Notes under the pieces: model-generated
What the model was told of the DNA's origin: nothing
What the model saw: only the letters and a program-made list of their open reading frames with translations
Databases searched by the model: none
Shown: positions 7,989-17,640 of the stretch, piece by piece
Layout of the letters: each line of letters opens with the position of its first letter
Numbering within the stretch: the stretch's first letter is position 1
Made by a program: the position numbers and the translations under genes
NCBI RefSeq assembly: GCF_028689785.1
Contig: NZ_JAQVCN010000024.1
Coordinates: forward strand, 1-64,000
Source: Zoogloea sp.
Lineage (GTDB): Bacteria > Pseudomonadota > Gammaproteobacteria > Burkholderiales > Rhodocyclaceae
DNA: 64,000 nucleotides
Reading direction: 5' to 3'

Positions 7989-10900
7989 TTATGCCTTTCC
8001 CTGTTTGGCGCGAGCTGCGCACTTCTCGGCCAGCGTCAGGTGGTGATCGTTGATACGGTCGCCCACCTTGCCGCCGTATTGCAGGCCCAGCTCGTACCAA
8101 GGGGCCGACGGTACATCGCTGCCACGGTCTTTCCCCCACAGCTTGAGCTCTTTTGTTTTCGGATCACGGCTGGTTACTCGGTCTCGGAGCACGCCAGCAT
8201 CCTTTACCTTGATGTCCTCAACCAAAACAAAGGGGCGAATGTTGAGGCGAACCCCATCATTCAGATCGGGGTTCCAGCCGATGGGTTGTTCCTCGATGGG
8301 CTTCCAGCGCACGAAGATGTCGTAGGGCGCCTCACCTGCCAGGATCAACTCCAGGCGCTTCTTCAGCGCTTCGGCAGCGGCCAGCTTTTCCTGGGCGCCG
8401 TCGATGCCGTTGTCGGCATCGCGCTTCTGGCGACCAATCCAATCTTGTCCTAGATAGTTGTAAGTTAGCTTCTCAAGTGTCTTGTAGTTGAGCTTGTGAT
8501 AGTTCAACAGGGCAGAAAAACCATCGCTCAGGCCGTCCCATATGTGCCATACGAAGGGCCGGTTGCCGAAAAGCTTTCCATCACAGTGCTGTGTGAAGAA
8601 CTTGTCCCGCAGCCAGGTTTCGAGCGACTTGCCGCCGTGACCGACCGCTGTCAGCAGTTGTGCCAGGACATCATTGCTCCAATCAGTCCCGTAGGCATCG
8701 GCCAGCAGGTTTAATAGGCGATCGCTCGCAGATGCCTCTTGGCCTACTGGAGGAATGCAGACAATGCCGTCCTTGTCTGCATGGGTTGCTAGAGCCCTGC
8801 TGCTGGCGATCAATCTATAGGCATCGTCTGAAAGGTCCATCTTGCCGTCTGCCTCGGCGGGCCATTTGTAGCCAACTAGGCGAGCAACTGCGACCTGAAG
8901 TGGATCACTGGAAGTCGATGGGTGACCGTGGAAGATCCACTGAGTTGGGTTGTTTGAATAGGGTTTGGGAAGCCCGTCTGGGTAGCGCTCCTTTGCTACT
9001 CGCTCCCAATGTTCAACATCGAACGGGACCTTCACAAAGGTCTTGTTTGTTACCTTCAGTGCAGCATCAATCTGTCTGACGTTGACAAGGAATTCTGGAC
9101 TCGTGACATAACAAAACAGTGCGGCTTGATGATTTGGGTTTGAAGGAATGACCGCAGCTGCATTTTCGTCAAACATCTCTCCCTGATACAGGGTAGAAGG
9201 GAGGCCACGCATTTGTGTGATAGAGACCCCTTTTTTGGACCATGCCTTTGCACCTTTTACGTAACAGGATGGCTGTTGAACCATCGCGCCGTCACCGTTT
9301 TCCCACAACAGAACCTGGGATCGCCCTCCGAATTCCTCGCTGCGCTCTACCGAGCCTTGGTATGGAACCCATCCGTCAGAGATTCGTGGGAGCTCCCAGT
9401 GCTCGTGAATAAATCGGTTCAAGTCGCCGGTGGAAAGGCCTTTGAAGCCGTCCGCATAGCGGGAGAGCAAGATCGCGCCGTGAGCCTCTTCAAACGCAAC
9501 TCGAGCGTCTGGGTTATCCAATTGCCCCCTCTGTCTAACGTCGACCACCTCACCTGACCGCAACAACGTAGCCTTTTCCGCTGGCCGTTTAAGTGCGCTG
9601 GCATCTATGCCTCGAAGTCGAAAGTCATCGGTTGCTGAAGCGTGAGTCTGCGTCAGCAGGATGATGAATGCGCCAGCCGCCTGCGGGCTATCGAAGCCAC
9701 CTTCACCCAACCGGGCCAGGAGATTCCATTGCACACGTTTAAGCAGTGACTCGCGCTGTGCTTTGTAGGCAGTTAGAAAAAGCCAGTTCTGCGGCATAAC
9801 GATTTGCACTACGCCGTGGCCTTGATCGTATGCAAGCTCCAAGCAGCGTTCCAAGAAAACATTGGCTATGTCGCTTTTTGCCTCCGCGTAGTGGGCGGCG
9901 CAATACTGCTTTAAAGCATCACTTTGCCGACCTCTGGCCAGGTAAGGCACATTGGTTATGACGAGGTGGTAGCGTCTTTCTAACAGGCGCGCCGCTTCAA
10001 GTAATCCCTGCGCGCTTAGGGCTAATTCCCAGCGATCGTCATCTTCATTTATCAGACTGGCCGGGCGTTCAGTGGCTAGCGCTTTGCCTAGCAAGCTCGT
10101 CAATGTCGCGTAGCTGGACATTGCCAAGTCGTTCTTCAAGCTACGTGCCGGGTCCAGCAGGCTGCCAAGCAGTGGCGCATCGGAAAAGCTGGTATGCAAT
10201 TGGCGCAACTCTTGGCGCATGTATTCAACATTTGGAGCGTCGTCTGGAACTAGCGCTTCCCAGTCCTGCGCCTTGGCCGCGACCTTGAGGCCACAGCACG
10301 CGATATTGGGTGCCGGAATCTCTCGCACACCGAGCGGTTTGCCAGATGCATCTGGAAAGCGCCATGCCTCCAGGGCCACTGCGAACACCGCGATCTCCAC
10401 GCAGCGTGGGTCAAGCTCCAGCCCATGAATGTTCTCAGCAAGGACGCGACTCACCGCCTCCTTGGCGCTCAAGCCTTCCGCCGCCATGCGCATTGGCACC
10501 AGCATCAGGAAGGCGGCCACCAGGAAGTGACCCGAACCGCAACACGGGTCAAGCAGATTGAAGTCGGCCAGGGAGTCGGGCCAGCCCTCGAACTTGCCTG
10601 CGGCCGGGGTGCCGTCTTCCAGGGTGCGGAAGTAGTCGAGGTTGACGGGGCATGGCTTGCCCGGATGCCGGGTGGCCCACCAGGCGCCGAGCGAGTTGTG
10701 AAGCAGGAAGGCCACCATGTACGGCTCCGTGAAGAGCTGGGTGACGGCGGGCAACTCGTCGGCACCGATCTTCACCTCCGACTTGTTGATGCGGTCCTTG
10801 TTGTCGGCTTGCCAGAACTGGTACACCCAGCCCAGGCTGTCGCTGGCCTTGAACACCGCATCGGGCAAGTCCTTGAGCAGACGTTCCAGCTCGCTCTGGT

Positions 10901-11390
10901 GCTCGGGCGCAAAGTTCAGCTCGAATACCGGCGAGCCCGGCTTGAATACCTGCGGCAGCATGCGGGCGGCCAACTTGCCGGCCAGCTCCCAGCCGCTCTT
11001 GGCGCCTTCGTCGGGGGCCAGCTCATCGCACTCTTCGATGGTGACGGCCACGCCGTCGTACATCAGCAGGTTGTTGTCGGCCAGGAAGCGGGCGAACAGC
11101 ATACGGTGCCAGTGCTGGTAGGCCACTTCTTGCACCAGGTGCTGCACCTCTTGCTTGCCGTAAGTCGGGTTGGTGCTCTTCGAGTCGCGGGCGTCACCAA
11201 GCTGCTTGCCGTGGGTGCGCAGGCGGTTGCGAAGCGCCTTCTCGTCATCGCTCAGAAAGGCCTCAGGCTTGTCGTGGCCAACGCCCAGTTGGTCCACTGC
11301 CGCGTGCGCGGCAGCGTCAGCGACCGTGCGGGCTGCTTTGACGGTCTTTTCCAACGCGCTGCGCAGGTCTTTGTCGAGTGCTTGCATCAT
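7989..11390 (-). CDS. pglX: PglX, BREX adenine-specific DNA methyltransferase
   Basis: PglX (1133 aa) is the BREX methyltransferase that marks host DNA at a short non-palindromic site on adenine N6. It is also required for phage exclusion. The AdoMet motif I is LLDPCCGSGHFLVAAF (DPCCGSG at residues 281-287). The acidic loop follows as GLELDPRCVEIA. Catalytic motif IV reads VITNVPYLARG (NVPY, 480-483) where most N6-adenine enzymes have NPPY. A long C-terminal region after about residue 600 should carry target recognition. Two adjacent ATGs open the frame (11390 and 11387), and I kept the first. It follows brxC by 13 nt. The full length argues for an active gene. The motif IV substitution is the only oddity. 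Confidence 0.95.
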   Translation of the reverse strand: MMQALDKDLRSALEKTVKAARTVADAAAHAAVDQLGVGHDKPEAFLSDDEKALRNRLRTHGKQLGDARDSKSTNPTYGKQEVQHLVQEVAYQHWHRMLFARFLADNNLLMYDGVAVTIEECDELAPDEGAKSGWELAGKLAARMLPQVFKPGSPVFELNFAPEHQSELERLLKDLPDAVFKASDSLGWVYQFWQADNKDRINKSEVKIGADELPAVTQLFTEPYMVAFLLHNSLGAWWATRHPGKPCPVNLDYFRTLEDGTPAAGKFEGWPDSLADFNLLDPCCGSGHFLVAAFLMLVPMRMAAEGLSAKEAVSRVLAENIHGLELDPRCVEIAVFAVALEAWRFPDASGKPLGVREIPAPNIACCGLKVAAKAQDWEALVPDDAPNVEYMRQELRQLHTSFSDAPLLGSLLDPARSLKNDLAMSSYATLTSLLGKALATERPASLINEDDDRWELALSAQGLLEAARLLERRYHLVITNVPYLARGRQSDALKQYCAAHYAEAKSDIANVFLERCLELAYDQGHGVVQIVMPQNWLFLTAYKAQRESLLKRVQWNLLARLGEGGFDSPQAAGAFIILLTQTHASATDDFRLRGIDASALKRPAEKATLLRSGEVVDVRQRGQLDNPDARVAFEEAHGAILLSRYADGFKGLSTGDLNRFIHEHWELPRISDGWVPYQGSVERSEEFGGRSQVLLWENGDGAMVQQPSCYVKGAKAWSKKGVSITQMRGLPSTLYQGEMFDENAAAVIPSNPNHQAALFCYVTSPEFLVNVRQIDAALKVTNKTFVKVPFDVEHWERVAKERYPDGLPKPYSNNPTQWIFHGHPSTSSDPLQVAVARLVGYKWPAEADGKMDLSDDAYRLIASSRALATHADKDGIVCIPPVGQEASASDRLLNLLADAYGTDWSNDVLAQLLTAVGHGGKSLETWLRDKFFTQHCDGKLFGNRPFVWHIWDGLSDGFSALLNYHKLNYKTLEKLTYNYLGQDWIGRQKRDADNGIDGAQEKLAAAEALKKRLELILAGEAPYDIFVRWKPIEEQPIGWNPDLNDGVRLNIRPFVLVEDIKVKDAGVLRDRVTSRDPKTKELKLWGKDRGSDVPSAPWYELGLQYGGKVGDRINDHHLTLAEKCAARAKQGKA

Positions 11391-11403
11391 GGGGAATCAG
11401 GCC

Positions 11404-14400
11404 TCAGTGAAGGATGACCGGACCACTTTTCAGGGCCTGTGCGATGGTCTGTTTGGCGTCCAGCAGCCAGGCCTCGATGTCCTCAATGGTCTTGATAGTG
11501 CGGCTGGGCAGCTTGACGAACTGCGCCTTGGGCTCCATCAACTCGGCGGCTGCCACCAGCACAGCGTCAAAGCGTGAGTCGATGGCGGCCACGCGGTCGG
11601 CAAACGACGAAAGCGACAGCCGATCAACCGTTGCCAGCACCTCGTCGGTGTTGGCCACTTGCACCTTGGGTGCATCGGTCAAGGTGAGCTTTTGGGCGGC
11701 GAGCAGGGTGTTGCGTTGTTCGGGTTCCAACTGCTGCCAGTTGGTGTCGCCCTCCAGGCGCGCCATGCCGTTCTTGTGGCGGGTCTGGTAATCGGTATGC
11801 AGGCGGTTCAGTTCGTCGCGCAGCAACTGCGTTAGGCTGGCCACCAGGGGGGTGACAGGGTCGGGCTCCTCCAGCAGTTGGCGTTGCTGCTCAAGGTGTG
11901 TGACCTGCGCCACCAAGACTTCGGCACCCGACAAGCCGTTGGCCTGGGCCAGCAGACGCTTAAGCGTGTTCCAGGCGGGCAGGCGCTTGGCGATACGCTC
12001 GGCCAGATCCGTCCAGGTGTCGATCGCGGTGCTGAGTTCGTCGCGCTGGTTGTACAGAGCCAGCAGCTGCTCGTTGCCTGCCGTGAGGCGGATCTCTTCC
12101 AACCCCTTCATGTCCGGGCGTGCAGGAAGCGGGGCATCACCCCCAGCGCGCTCTGCCAACCTCTGCGCGTTGACCAGAAACTGCGGCACGTAGGCCTGCT
12201 CTTCGCCTGGCTTAGGGGTGGGACCGATCTTTTGCAGTACCTTGCGGATCTGGATGCGCTGCGCCGCCGAAACGGTTGCCGACTCGACCTTAAACATGGT
12301 CTTGCCGATGGCCTTGCGTTCCAGGTCCTTCGGGTCGATGGTCTGACCCTTATCATCCAGGGCGCGGATCAGCCCGGCCACCAGCAGCACCTGCAAGCCC
12401 CCGTCCACCGCGTCCCCCGGCCAGCCGTAGGTGGCGCCTTCGAAGTGCTTGCGGACGTCGATGCCCTTCTTGCCGCCGGCAATGAAGGCCAGGATAGCTT
12501 TGCACACCAGGTTCTTGGCGGGCTCGCCGTCGTCGCCCACACTCTTGAGTGCGTCCGGAGCCCCTTTCTGCGCCTTCTCGTAAACCTTGGGCCAACCGGT
12601 GTGGTCAGCGATGTGGAACTGCGGGTAGAGCCGCTGCAGTGCGTTGGTGGCTGCTTCCAATGCCATCTCCTGCAGGTCGGTGCCCAAGATCTCGTTGCCG
12701 CCGCCTTGGAAGACTCGGGCGCCCGAGAAGGCCTCTTGCAGCAGCTCGCGGATCTTGCCCTCAGCGGTCTGCTTGGTGGTCTCCATGGCCGAGCGGGCTT
12801 CGGTGCCCTCGGCGGTGTTGGGCACGCCGCGCTTATCCAGCGTGGCACTCGCCGCCTTGAAGTCGATCAAATAGTGGCGCAGATCGTCAGCCGAGCGCTT
12901 GGGGATGAACACGAACACGGTAGGTGACTGATTGCCCGCTTGGCGAGCGTCGGCACGTACCGAGCTCTCGTCGATGCTCCAGCCATCACGCACCCAGACG
13001 CAGACCTTCTCACTGGCGTCGCCCGGCAACTGCGCATCGAACACCGGGAAGATGTCGCGCGTGACCTTGGACGTGCCTTGCGTCAGCGACAGCTTGCGCA
13101 CGATCTCGCCGAAGCGGCGGCGGATGCGGTCGTCGCGCTCTGCGTCCACGCGGTGAGCCTCGTTGGCCAGGCTATTGCGCTGACTGAGGAACTCGTCGTT
13201 CCAGGCGGCGCTTTCCTCGGTCTGGATGCGGTACTCGTCACCCACCTTCATCAGCAGTTCGCACTTTTCCAGGATGCCGGGCAACTTGCTGCGTAAGGCG
13301 CTGGATCCCTGTGTCAGGTCTTCAACCAACAGGTCGGCCAGCGTGTCGAGCGTGGCGTGGATGCCAATCTCGTTGTTGCTGCTGGCGAGTTTGTTGACCA
13401 GGAACACTAGGCCGCAGGCTCGCGCCATCAGGCGTTGGTCCTCGGTCCCCTTGATCCAGACCATGGTCCGCTCATGAACCTTGCGCGGGAGGATGCGCGA
13501 CTGGAGCAGCTTGTCTGCCGCATCGAAGTAAAGGTAGTCCGCCGGCACGACGCTGCCGACCGGAGCGTCAACATTCGTCTGGATAACCTTGTGGATCATG
13601 GAGAGCTGGTTGCGCAACTGGCTGTCGGTGCCCGTCTGATCGAGCACGCGCAGGGTGTTCTCCCAAAAACGACGGCGCACCGGCAGGATCGGGTAGTCCT
13701 GTGGGAAGAACTGGATGTCATCAGGACGGTGGCCGATGGTGGTGCCGGCCAGGTGGCGCGAGATTTCGCCCAGGTTGGTTTGCATCACCTTTTCGACTGG
13801 TGCTTTGGCTTCGGGCTTCTTGGCCAGGATGACCTGGCGGATCACTGCATCGACGTCGGCGTCGGACAACTCAACGCGAACGGTGAAGCGGCCTTCGAGT
13901 TTCTTGAGGTTGGAGGTGCCGGTGACAGCGGTTTGGCCGGTGCCGATGAACAACATCTTGGCGCCGATGTTCTTGCAGCAGGCTTCGACCACCTCCTGCA
14001 CATCGATGGAGCGCTGGCTGTCCTCGCCGATGTACTGCTGCACCTCGTCCAGCACCACTAGGGTGAGCGGGAACTTGCCATCGCGGGTCAGTGCCTGGCG
14101 AATGCTTTTGAGCATGTCGCCGCTGGAGACATCCTGCACATAGGGGTACAGGTTATTCAGGGTCTCGACGCAGGACGCTGGCGACGTGAACAGGTTGGGC
14201 TTGGCCTTGGCCAGGGCTTCGTGCAGGCCCTCGGCCACGTAGAAGTTGTCGAGCTCTTCGTTCCAGTCGAAGCCGCTCTTCTCAACATGGCCCCGCACTG
14301 CGTCATAGATGCCTTCGTGCTGAAGCCACATGACAAAGCGTGCGACCGGGTACTGCTCGGGCAGGCCAACGGACTTGAACAGAATGCCCAGCAGGGCCAT

Positions 14401-14844
14401 GCGGACAGACTTGTCCCGCGAGCTGGAGCCCAGCGTGCCAGACGCCGCGTGCAGGCCGCCATGGCGTTTGGCCTGGGTGGTGAGCGCCTTCAACTGATCG
14501 CTCACGCTTTGGGGCAAGGTGGCAATGCCGCGTGCGGTGGCGCCGTCGTCGAATTTGCTGTCGACCCAAAGCGCCCGCAGCATCTTGACCAGGTGCGATT
14601 TGCCCGAGCCGTAGAAGCCGCTGACCCACGCGGCGGGCTGCTCGGCTTGCTCGATGTTCTTCAGGTAGACGTCGAGGATGTGCTCCAGGCCCTTTTCGTA
14701 CTGGCCATCGCAAACGAAGGTTTCGAGCTCGTACCGCAGCACGGACAGCGCCTGGTTGGTCTTCTCGTCGTTGACGCTGGCCACGCCCTCATTGACCAGC
14801 TTTCGGGTCGACGGATCCTTTTGGTAGATGTCACGATTGAGCAT
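11404..14844 (-). CDS. brxC: BrxC, BREX large P-loop ATPase
   Basis: This is the 1146-aa core ATPase of BREX. Walker A is VSGFYGSGKSHLVKML (GSGKS near residues 79-83). Walker B is LVVLDEVQQYIGE, followed by an arginine- and threonine-rich sensor region around LFIGTGQTAV. The rest is helical with a leucine-rich C-terminal part. BrxC/PglY proteins are essential for phage restriction and methylation in the BREX systems studied. Their mechanism is incompletely known, and they are thought to assemble with BrxB, PglX and PglZ. The gene lies 13 nt after brxB and 13 nt before pglX. Length and motif order match type 1 BrxC. Confidence 0.95.
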   Translation of the reverse strand: MLNRDIYQKDPSTRKLVNEGVASVNDEKTNQALSVLRYELETFVCDGQYEKGLEHILDVYLKNIEQAEQPAAWVSGFYGSGKSHLVKMLRALWVDSKFDDGATARGIATLPQSVSDQLKALTTQAKRHGGLHAASGTLGSSSRDKSVRMALLGILFKSVGLPEQYPVARFVMWLQHEGIYDAVRGHVEKSGFDWNEELDNFYVAEGLHEALAKAKPNLFTSPASCVETLNNLYPYVQDVSSGDMLKSIRQALTRDGKFPLTLVVLDEVQQYIGEDSQRSIDVQEVVEACCKNIGAKMLFIGTGQTAVTGTSNLKKLEGRFTVRVELSDADVDAVIRQVILAKKPEAKAPVEKVMQTNLGEISRHLAGTTIGHRPDDIQFFPQDYPILPVRRRFWENTLRVLDQTGTDSQLRNQLSMIHKVIQTNVDAPVGSVVPADYLYFDAADKLLQSRILPRKVHERTMVWIKGTEDQRLMARACGLVFLVNKLASSNNEIGIHATLDTLADLLVEDLTQGSSALRSKLPGILEKCELLMKVGDEYRIQTEESAAWNDEFLSQRNSLANEAHRVDAERDDRIRRRFGEIVRKLSLTQGTSKVTRDIFPVFDAQLPGDASEKVCVWVRDGWSIDESSVRADARQAGNQSPTVFVFIPKRSADDLRHYLIDFKAASATLDKRGVPNTAEGTEARSAMETTKQTAEGKIRELLQEAFSGARVFQGGGNEILGTDLQEMALEAATNALQRLYPQFHIADHTGWPKVYEKAQKGAPDALKSVGDDGEPAKNLVCKAILAFIAGGKKGIDVRKHFEGATYGWPGDAVDGGLQVLLVAGLIRALDDKGQTIDPKDLERKAIGKTMFKVESATVSAAQRIQIRKVLQKIGPTPKPGEEQAYVPQFLVNAQRLAERAGGDAPLPARPDMKGLEEIRLTAGNEQLLALYNQRDELSTAIDTWTDLAERIAKRLPAWNTLKRLLAQANGLSGAEVLVAQVTHLEQQRQLLEEPDPVTPLVASLTQLLRDELNRLHTDYQTRHKNGMARLEGDTNWQQLEPEQRNTLLAAQKLTLTDAPKVQVANTDEVLATVDRLSLSSFADRVAAIDSRFDAVLVAAAELMEPKAQFVKLPSRTIKTIEDIEAWLLDAKQTIAQALKSGPVILH

Positions 14845-14857
14845 GTTTTCCCCTTAA

Positions 14858-15409
14858 TCAGAATTCTTTGTCTGCGGTGATCGGCACGGCGAGGTAGTTC
14901 CAGCCGTCATACCCGTCAAGCAAGCGGTAGTTGTTGTCTTCGTAGCTACCGGGAAAGAACACCAGCAGACGGCCCTTCACCTTGGGCGCGAGCTTGTCCA
15001 CGACTTCCTTGACCTTCAAGAAGCCGAACAGAGAGCCCACGCCCTGCAGTGCCACAACAAACTCCTCGCTGACGTTCTCGTCTTGCAGGAAGGTCTCAAA
15101 CTCGGCTTCGATGTAGCTGAGGTACTTGGGCAGCAGCGTGGACAGGAGGTTGGGCTTTTGGAAGTAGCTCTTGGCATACCGTTGGGACGCCAGCCAGTTG
15201 GGGAACGAATCCGTCAAATCGAACAACGCCCAGTCATGACCTGCCGCACGGGTGGCGATCTCGAACTCGTCGACTTTGGCCCGTAGCCGCAGCTCTTCGG
15301 ACTCGTGATAGACGCAGAAAATGACGCGCTGGGCAGCGGCGGCGTCATCGCGCCAAGGCACAGCCACGTACTTGCTGTAGGACTGGGTCAATCGCTTAAT
15401 TCTGCTCAC
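14858..15409 (-). CDS. brxB: BrxB (DUF1788)
   Basis: This is a 183-aa protein of the BrxB/DUF1788 family, a small BREX core component. It begins MSRIKRLTQSYSKYV and contains the family-like stretch LLVFFPGSYEDNNYRLLDGYDGWNYLAVPI near the C terminus, where YRLLDGYDGWNY is characteristic. It overlaps the end of brxA by 14 bp and is followed by brxC after 13 nt, so its expression is tied to both. No catalytic motif is visible. A structural or bridging role between BrxC and PglZ/PglX is what has been proposed for the family. Confidence 0.92.
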   Translation of the reverse strand: MSRIKRLTQSYSKYVAVPWRDDAAAAQRVIFCVYHESEELRLRAKVDEFEIATRAAGHDWALFDLTDSFPNWLASQRYAKSYFQKPNLLSTLLPKYLSYIEAEFETFLQDENVSEEFVVALQGVGSLFGFLKVKEVVDKLAPKVKGRLLVFFPGSYEDNNYRLLDGYDGWNYLAVPITADKEF

Positions 15410-16196
15410 GGAGCCACTCCATTTCCTGCGCAGTGATCAAGTTCGGGAAAAGCACTTCGACCACCTGGCCGACGCGTTTGAGCGAGATCCAGCCCCGGCG
15501 CGAGGCGTCCTCGGCCAACTCGATCGTCTTTTCAAATGAACAGTCGAGCATCCGGGTGAAGTCACTCTTCAGCAGCGACTCGCCGCGCAGACCACTGACG
15601 TAGCCCAGAAGCAGTGCCAACGAGACCGTGCCTGGCGTCGCCACAGCACTGGCCCGCACCTTCCGGACGCGGCCAGCCAGGTGACCCGCCTGAGTCCAGG
15701 ACGAATTGATGTTCTGCGCGGTGGACTTGAGCGTGGCCTTGCTGAAGCGCCCAGGCTCTAGCGCATCGATGAACTCTTCCATCGCCTCACGGGTGACGGT
15801 GGCCCCTTCCTGGAAGCCCAAGGCAAAGGGAGCCGTGGCCCGAAGCAGGGGGTCACGTGCGTAGGCGCACAGCGCTGCCAACAATGGCTGTCCATCCACA
15901 TCGCGTTGCCAGAAGAAACGCAGGGCACGGAACACCAACACGCTAGCGTCGAGCGCGTAGAGGTCGGCCAGGTGCCGGAAGGTCAGCGTCCGCGTCTTGC
16001 CCGAGCGCTTGCCAAGGCAATTGGCAGTCTGAATGGCATCCAGGTAGTCGGCCTTGGCTGCGTTGGCAGCGTCCACAAAGGACAGCAGCGCGCGCAGCTC
16101 GGCGAGCATCATCGTCCGGGCGGTATGAACCCCGCCGCGCTCATAACTGAACCCGAGGCGCTCCAGCTTGTTGTTGTGCATGTTCTCTGCATTCAC
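15396..16196 (-). CDS. brxA: BrxA (DUF1819)
   Basis: This is a 266-aa BrxA family protein. BrxA homologues have a fold related to the RNA-binding antitermination protein NusB and bind DNA in vitro. The N terminus (KLERLGFSYERGGVHTARTMM) has the GFSYERGGVHTARTM-type signature typical of DUF1819, and the C-terminal half carries a helical region ending in FPNLITAQEMEWL. The ATG at 16196 was kept. A second Met five codons in (MHNNKL) is possible. There is a 40-nt gap after the dprA-like gene, one of the longest in the operon, and this may mark the junction between the added head module and the canonical brxABC block. Confidence 0.92.
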   Translation of the reverse strand: MNAENMHNNKLERLGFSYERGGVHTARTMMLAELRALLSFVDAANAAKADYLDAIQTANCLGKRSGKTRTLTFRHLADLYALDASVLVFRALRFFWQRDVDGQPLLAALCAYARDPLLRATAPFALGFQEGATVTREAMEEFIDALEPGRFSKATLKSTAQNINSSWTQAGHLAGRVRKVRASAVATPGTVSLALLLGYVSGLRGESLLKSDFTRMLDCSFEKTIELAEDASRRGWISLKRVGQVVEVLFPNLITAQEMEWLREQN

Positions 16197-16236
16197 GTTG
16201 GGGTAAGTCCTGGTGTTCAGTCGGCATCATCATGGG

Positions 16237-17640
16237 TTACTCGAAAAGGCTGCTCTGCTTGACGATGTAACCCGCTGGCTTCTTCTGCTTCTCGATCACG
16301 CCTTCATTGATAAGCCGCTGCAACCACGCCTTGGCTTGAGCAGTGGTCACGTCCAGGGCTTCCGCGACTTCGGCGTCTTTCATCGGGGCCTTCAGCAGCA
16401 GTTGAATCACGCCTCGGACGGTCGCAAACAGCGTGTCCGCTGGTGTTGAAGCCGCTGTCTCCATCGGGCTGGCTGCTTCGGGGGCGGCTTCAGGTGCCGG
16501 GGTAGCCGAAGCAGCTAGTTCCGGCGTTGGCTCAACCAGTTCATCGATGGGTGCAGCGGCGGGTGGCCGCACTGGCTCGCTCGGCGCTTCGATCGCCGGT
16601 GTTGTACCCGGAGTCGAAGGTGTCGTGGGTGCAACGCCCGACGGTCTGTCTTCGGAAAACAGTGCAAGGCCTGACTGCGGTGACGGCACCGGCGTGGGCG
16701 CAGCAACCTCGAACACAGCTTCGAACGTATCGGCGTCTTGCGGGTTCGGCCAGGGGAGCGCTCCCTTGCTGCGCAGGGCATCGAGTCCGGGAGACGAAGC
16801 TACCGTGGATCGAACGTACACAGACACGAACTTGAGCTTGTCCAGCTGCTCGACGGCGCCCGTCCAGGTGCCGCCCTTGTTCAGATCGGAGCTGACAACC
16901 AGGGATGCATCGGCCAGCGCGTAGATCAGCTTGTTGCGCTGCATTGCGTTGCCGACGTTGAACCCCACATTCGGGTCGTAGGGCGAAATCAGCACCAGTT
17001 GGCCATCGAGCAGCAGATTGCGGTGCTCGCGGTTCATGGTCGTCTTCTCCAGACTGTCCGCAAGCACGCCGCTGACCTTGCCGCCCGCGTCAAGCGCACC
17101 GCGCATGGCGGCCTGGTCGATGCCCTTGGCACCACCGGATACAAGCGTTCTTCCAGCCCGAGCCGCCAACCGGCCCACCGCCATCGTGTAGTCGATCAAC
17201 GAGTCGTCCACATGGCGAGAACCGACTACGGCGAGGCCGCCCGAATCCAGCAAGGCCATGTCGCCGCAGCCGTAGATGACCGCCGGGGCGTCTTCGCGCA
17301 GGCGGGCCTTCAGACGGCGGGGGTACTCTGCATCCGCGCGGCTGACCACCCAGATGGCGCGCGCCTGCCAACGTTCGATGACTTGGCTGAGGAGGAAGCC
17401 ACGCCCTAGCAAGCGCTGCAGACGAGCTTCATCAATCACAGGATGGCAGGCCCGCAGGAGGTCTGCCGCATCTGGTGACACGAGGTCCGCAGGCTGGCGT
17501 TGTATCTCCCACAGGTGACGCGCGAGGCGCTTGTATTCGCCGGGCGACAGGAGCTCCGATGACGATGTACTGCGCCCAGCGATCAGCGGCGCCGTCAGCA
17601 GCAAGATCGCCTGGGTGTTGGGGGACAGCGCGGGCGTCAT
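16237..17640 (-). CDS. DprA/Smf-like SLOG protein with C-terminal winged helix
   Basis: This is a 467-aa DprA-family protein. A SLOG/Rossmann domain is seen in [19 protein letters not shown], then [30 protein letters not shown], and [20 protein letters not shown], which follow the order of DprA nucleotide/ssDNA-binding motifs. A Pro/Ala-rich linker (roughly residues 290-390) leads to a winged-helix module ([36 protein letters not shown]) like the C-terminal domain of many DprA proteins. In competence DprA loads RecA on incoming ssDNA. SLOG proteins in defence loci are thought to bind nucleotides or ssDNA ends. I chose the ATG at 17640, overlapping the recQ-like stop as ATGA. This is not the housekeeping dprA by context, since it lies in a BREX operon and pairs with a helicase-PRTase fusion. 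Confidence 0.85.
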   Translation of the reverse strand: MTPALSPNTQAILLLTAPLIAGRSTSSSELLSPGEYKRLARHLWEIQRQPADLVSPDAADLLRACHPVIDEARLQRLLGRGFLLSQVIERWQARAIWVVSRADAEYPRRLKARLREDAPAVIYGCGDMALLDSGGLAVVGSRHVDDSLIDYTMAVGRLAARAGRTLVSGGAKGIDQAAMRGALDAGGKVSGVLADSLEKTTMNREHRNLLLDGQLVLISPYDPNVGFNVGNAMQRNKLIYALADASLVVSSDLNKGGTWTGAVEQLDKLKFVSVYVRSTVASSPGLDALRSKGALPWPNPQDADTFEAVFEVAAPTPVPSPQSGLALFSEDRPSGVAPTTPSTPGTTPAIEAPSEPVRPPAAAPIDELVEPTPELAASATPAPEAAPEAASPMETAASTPADTLFATVRGVIQLLLKAPMKDAEVAEALDVTTAQAKAWLQRLINEGVIEKQKKPAGYIVKQSSLFE

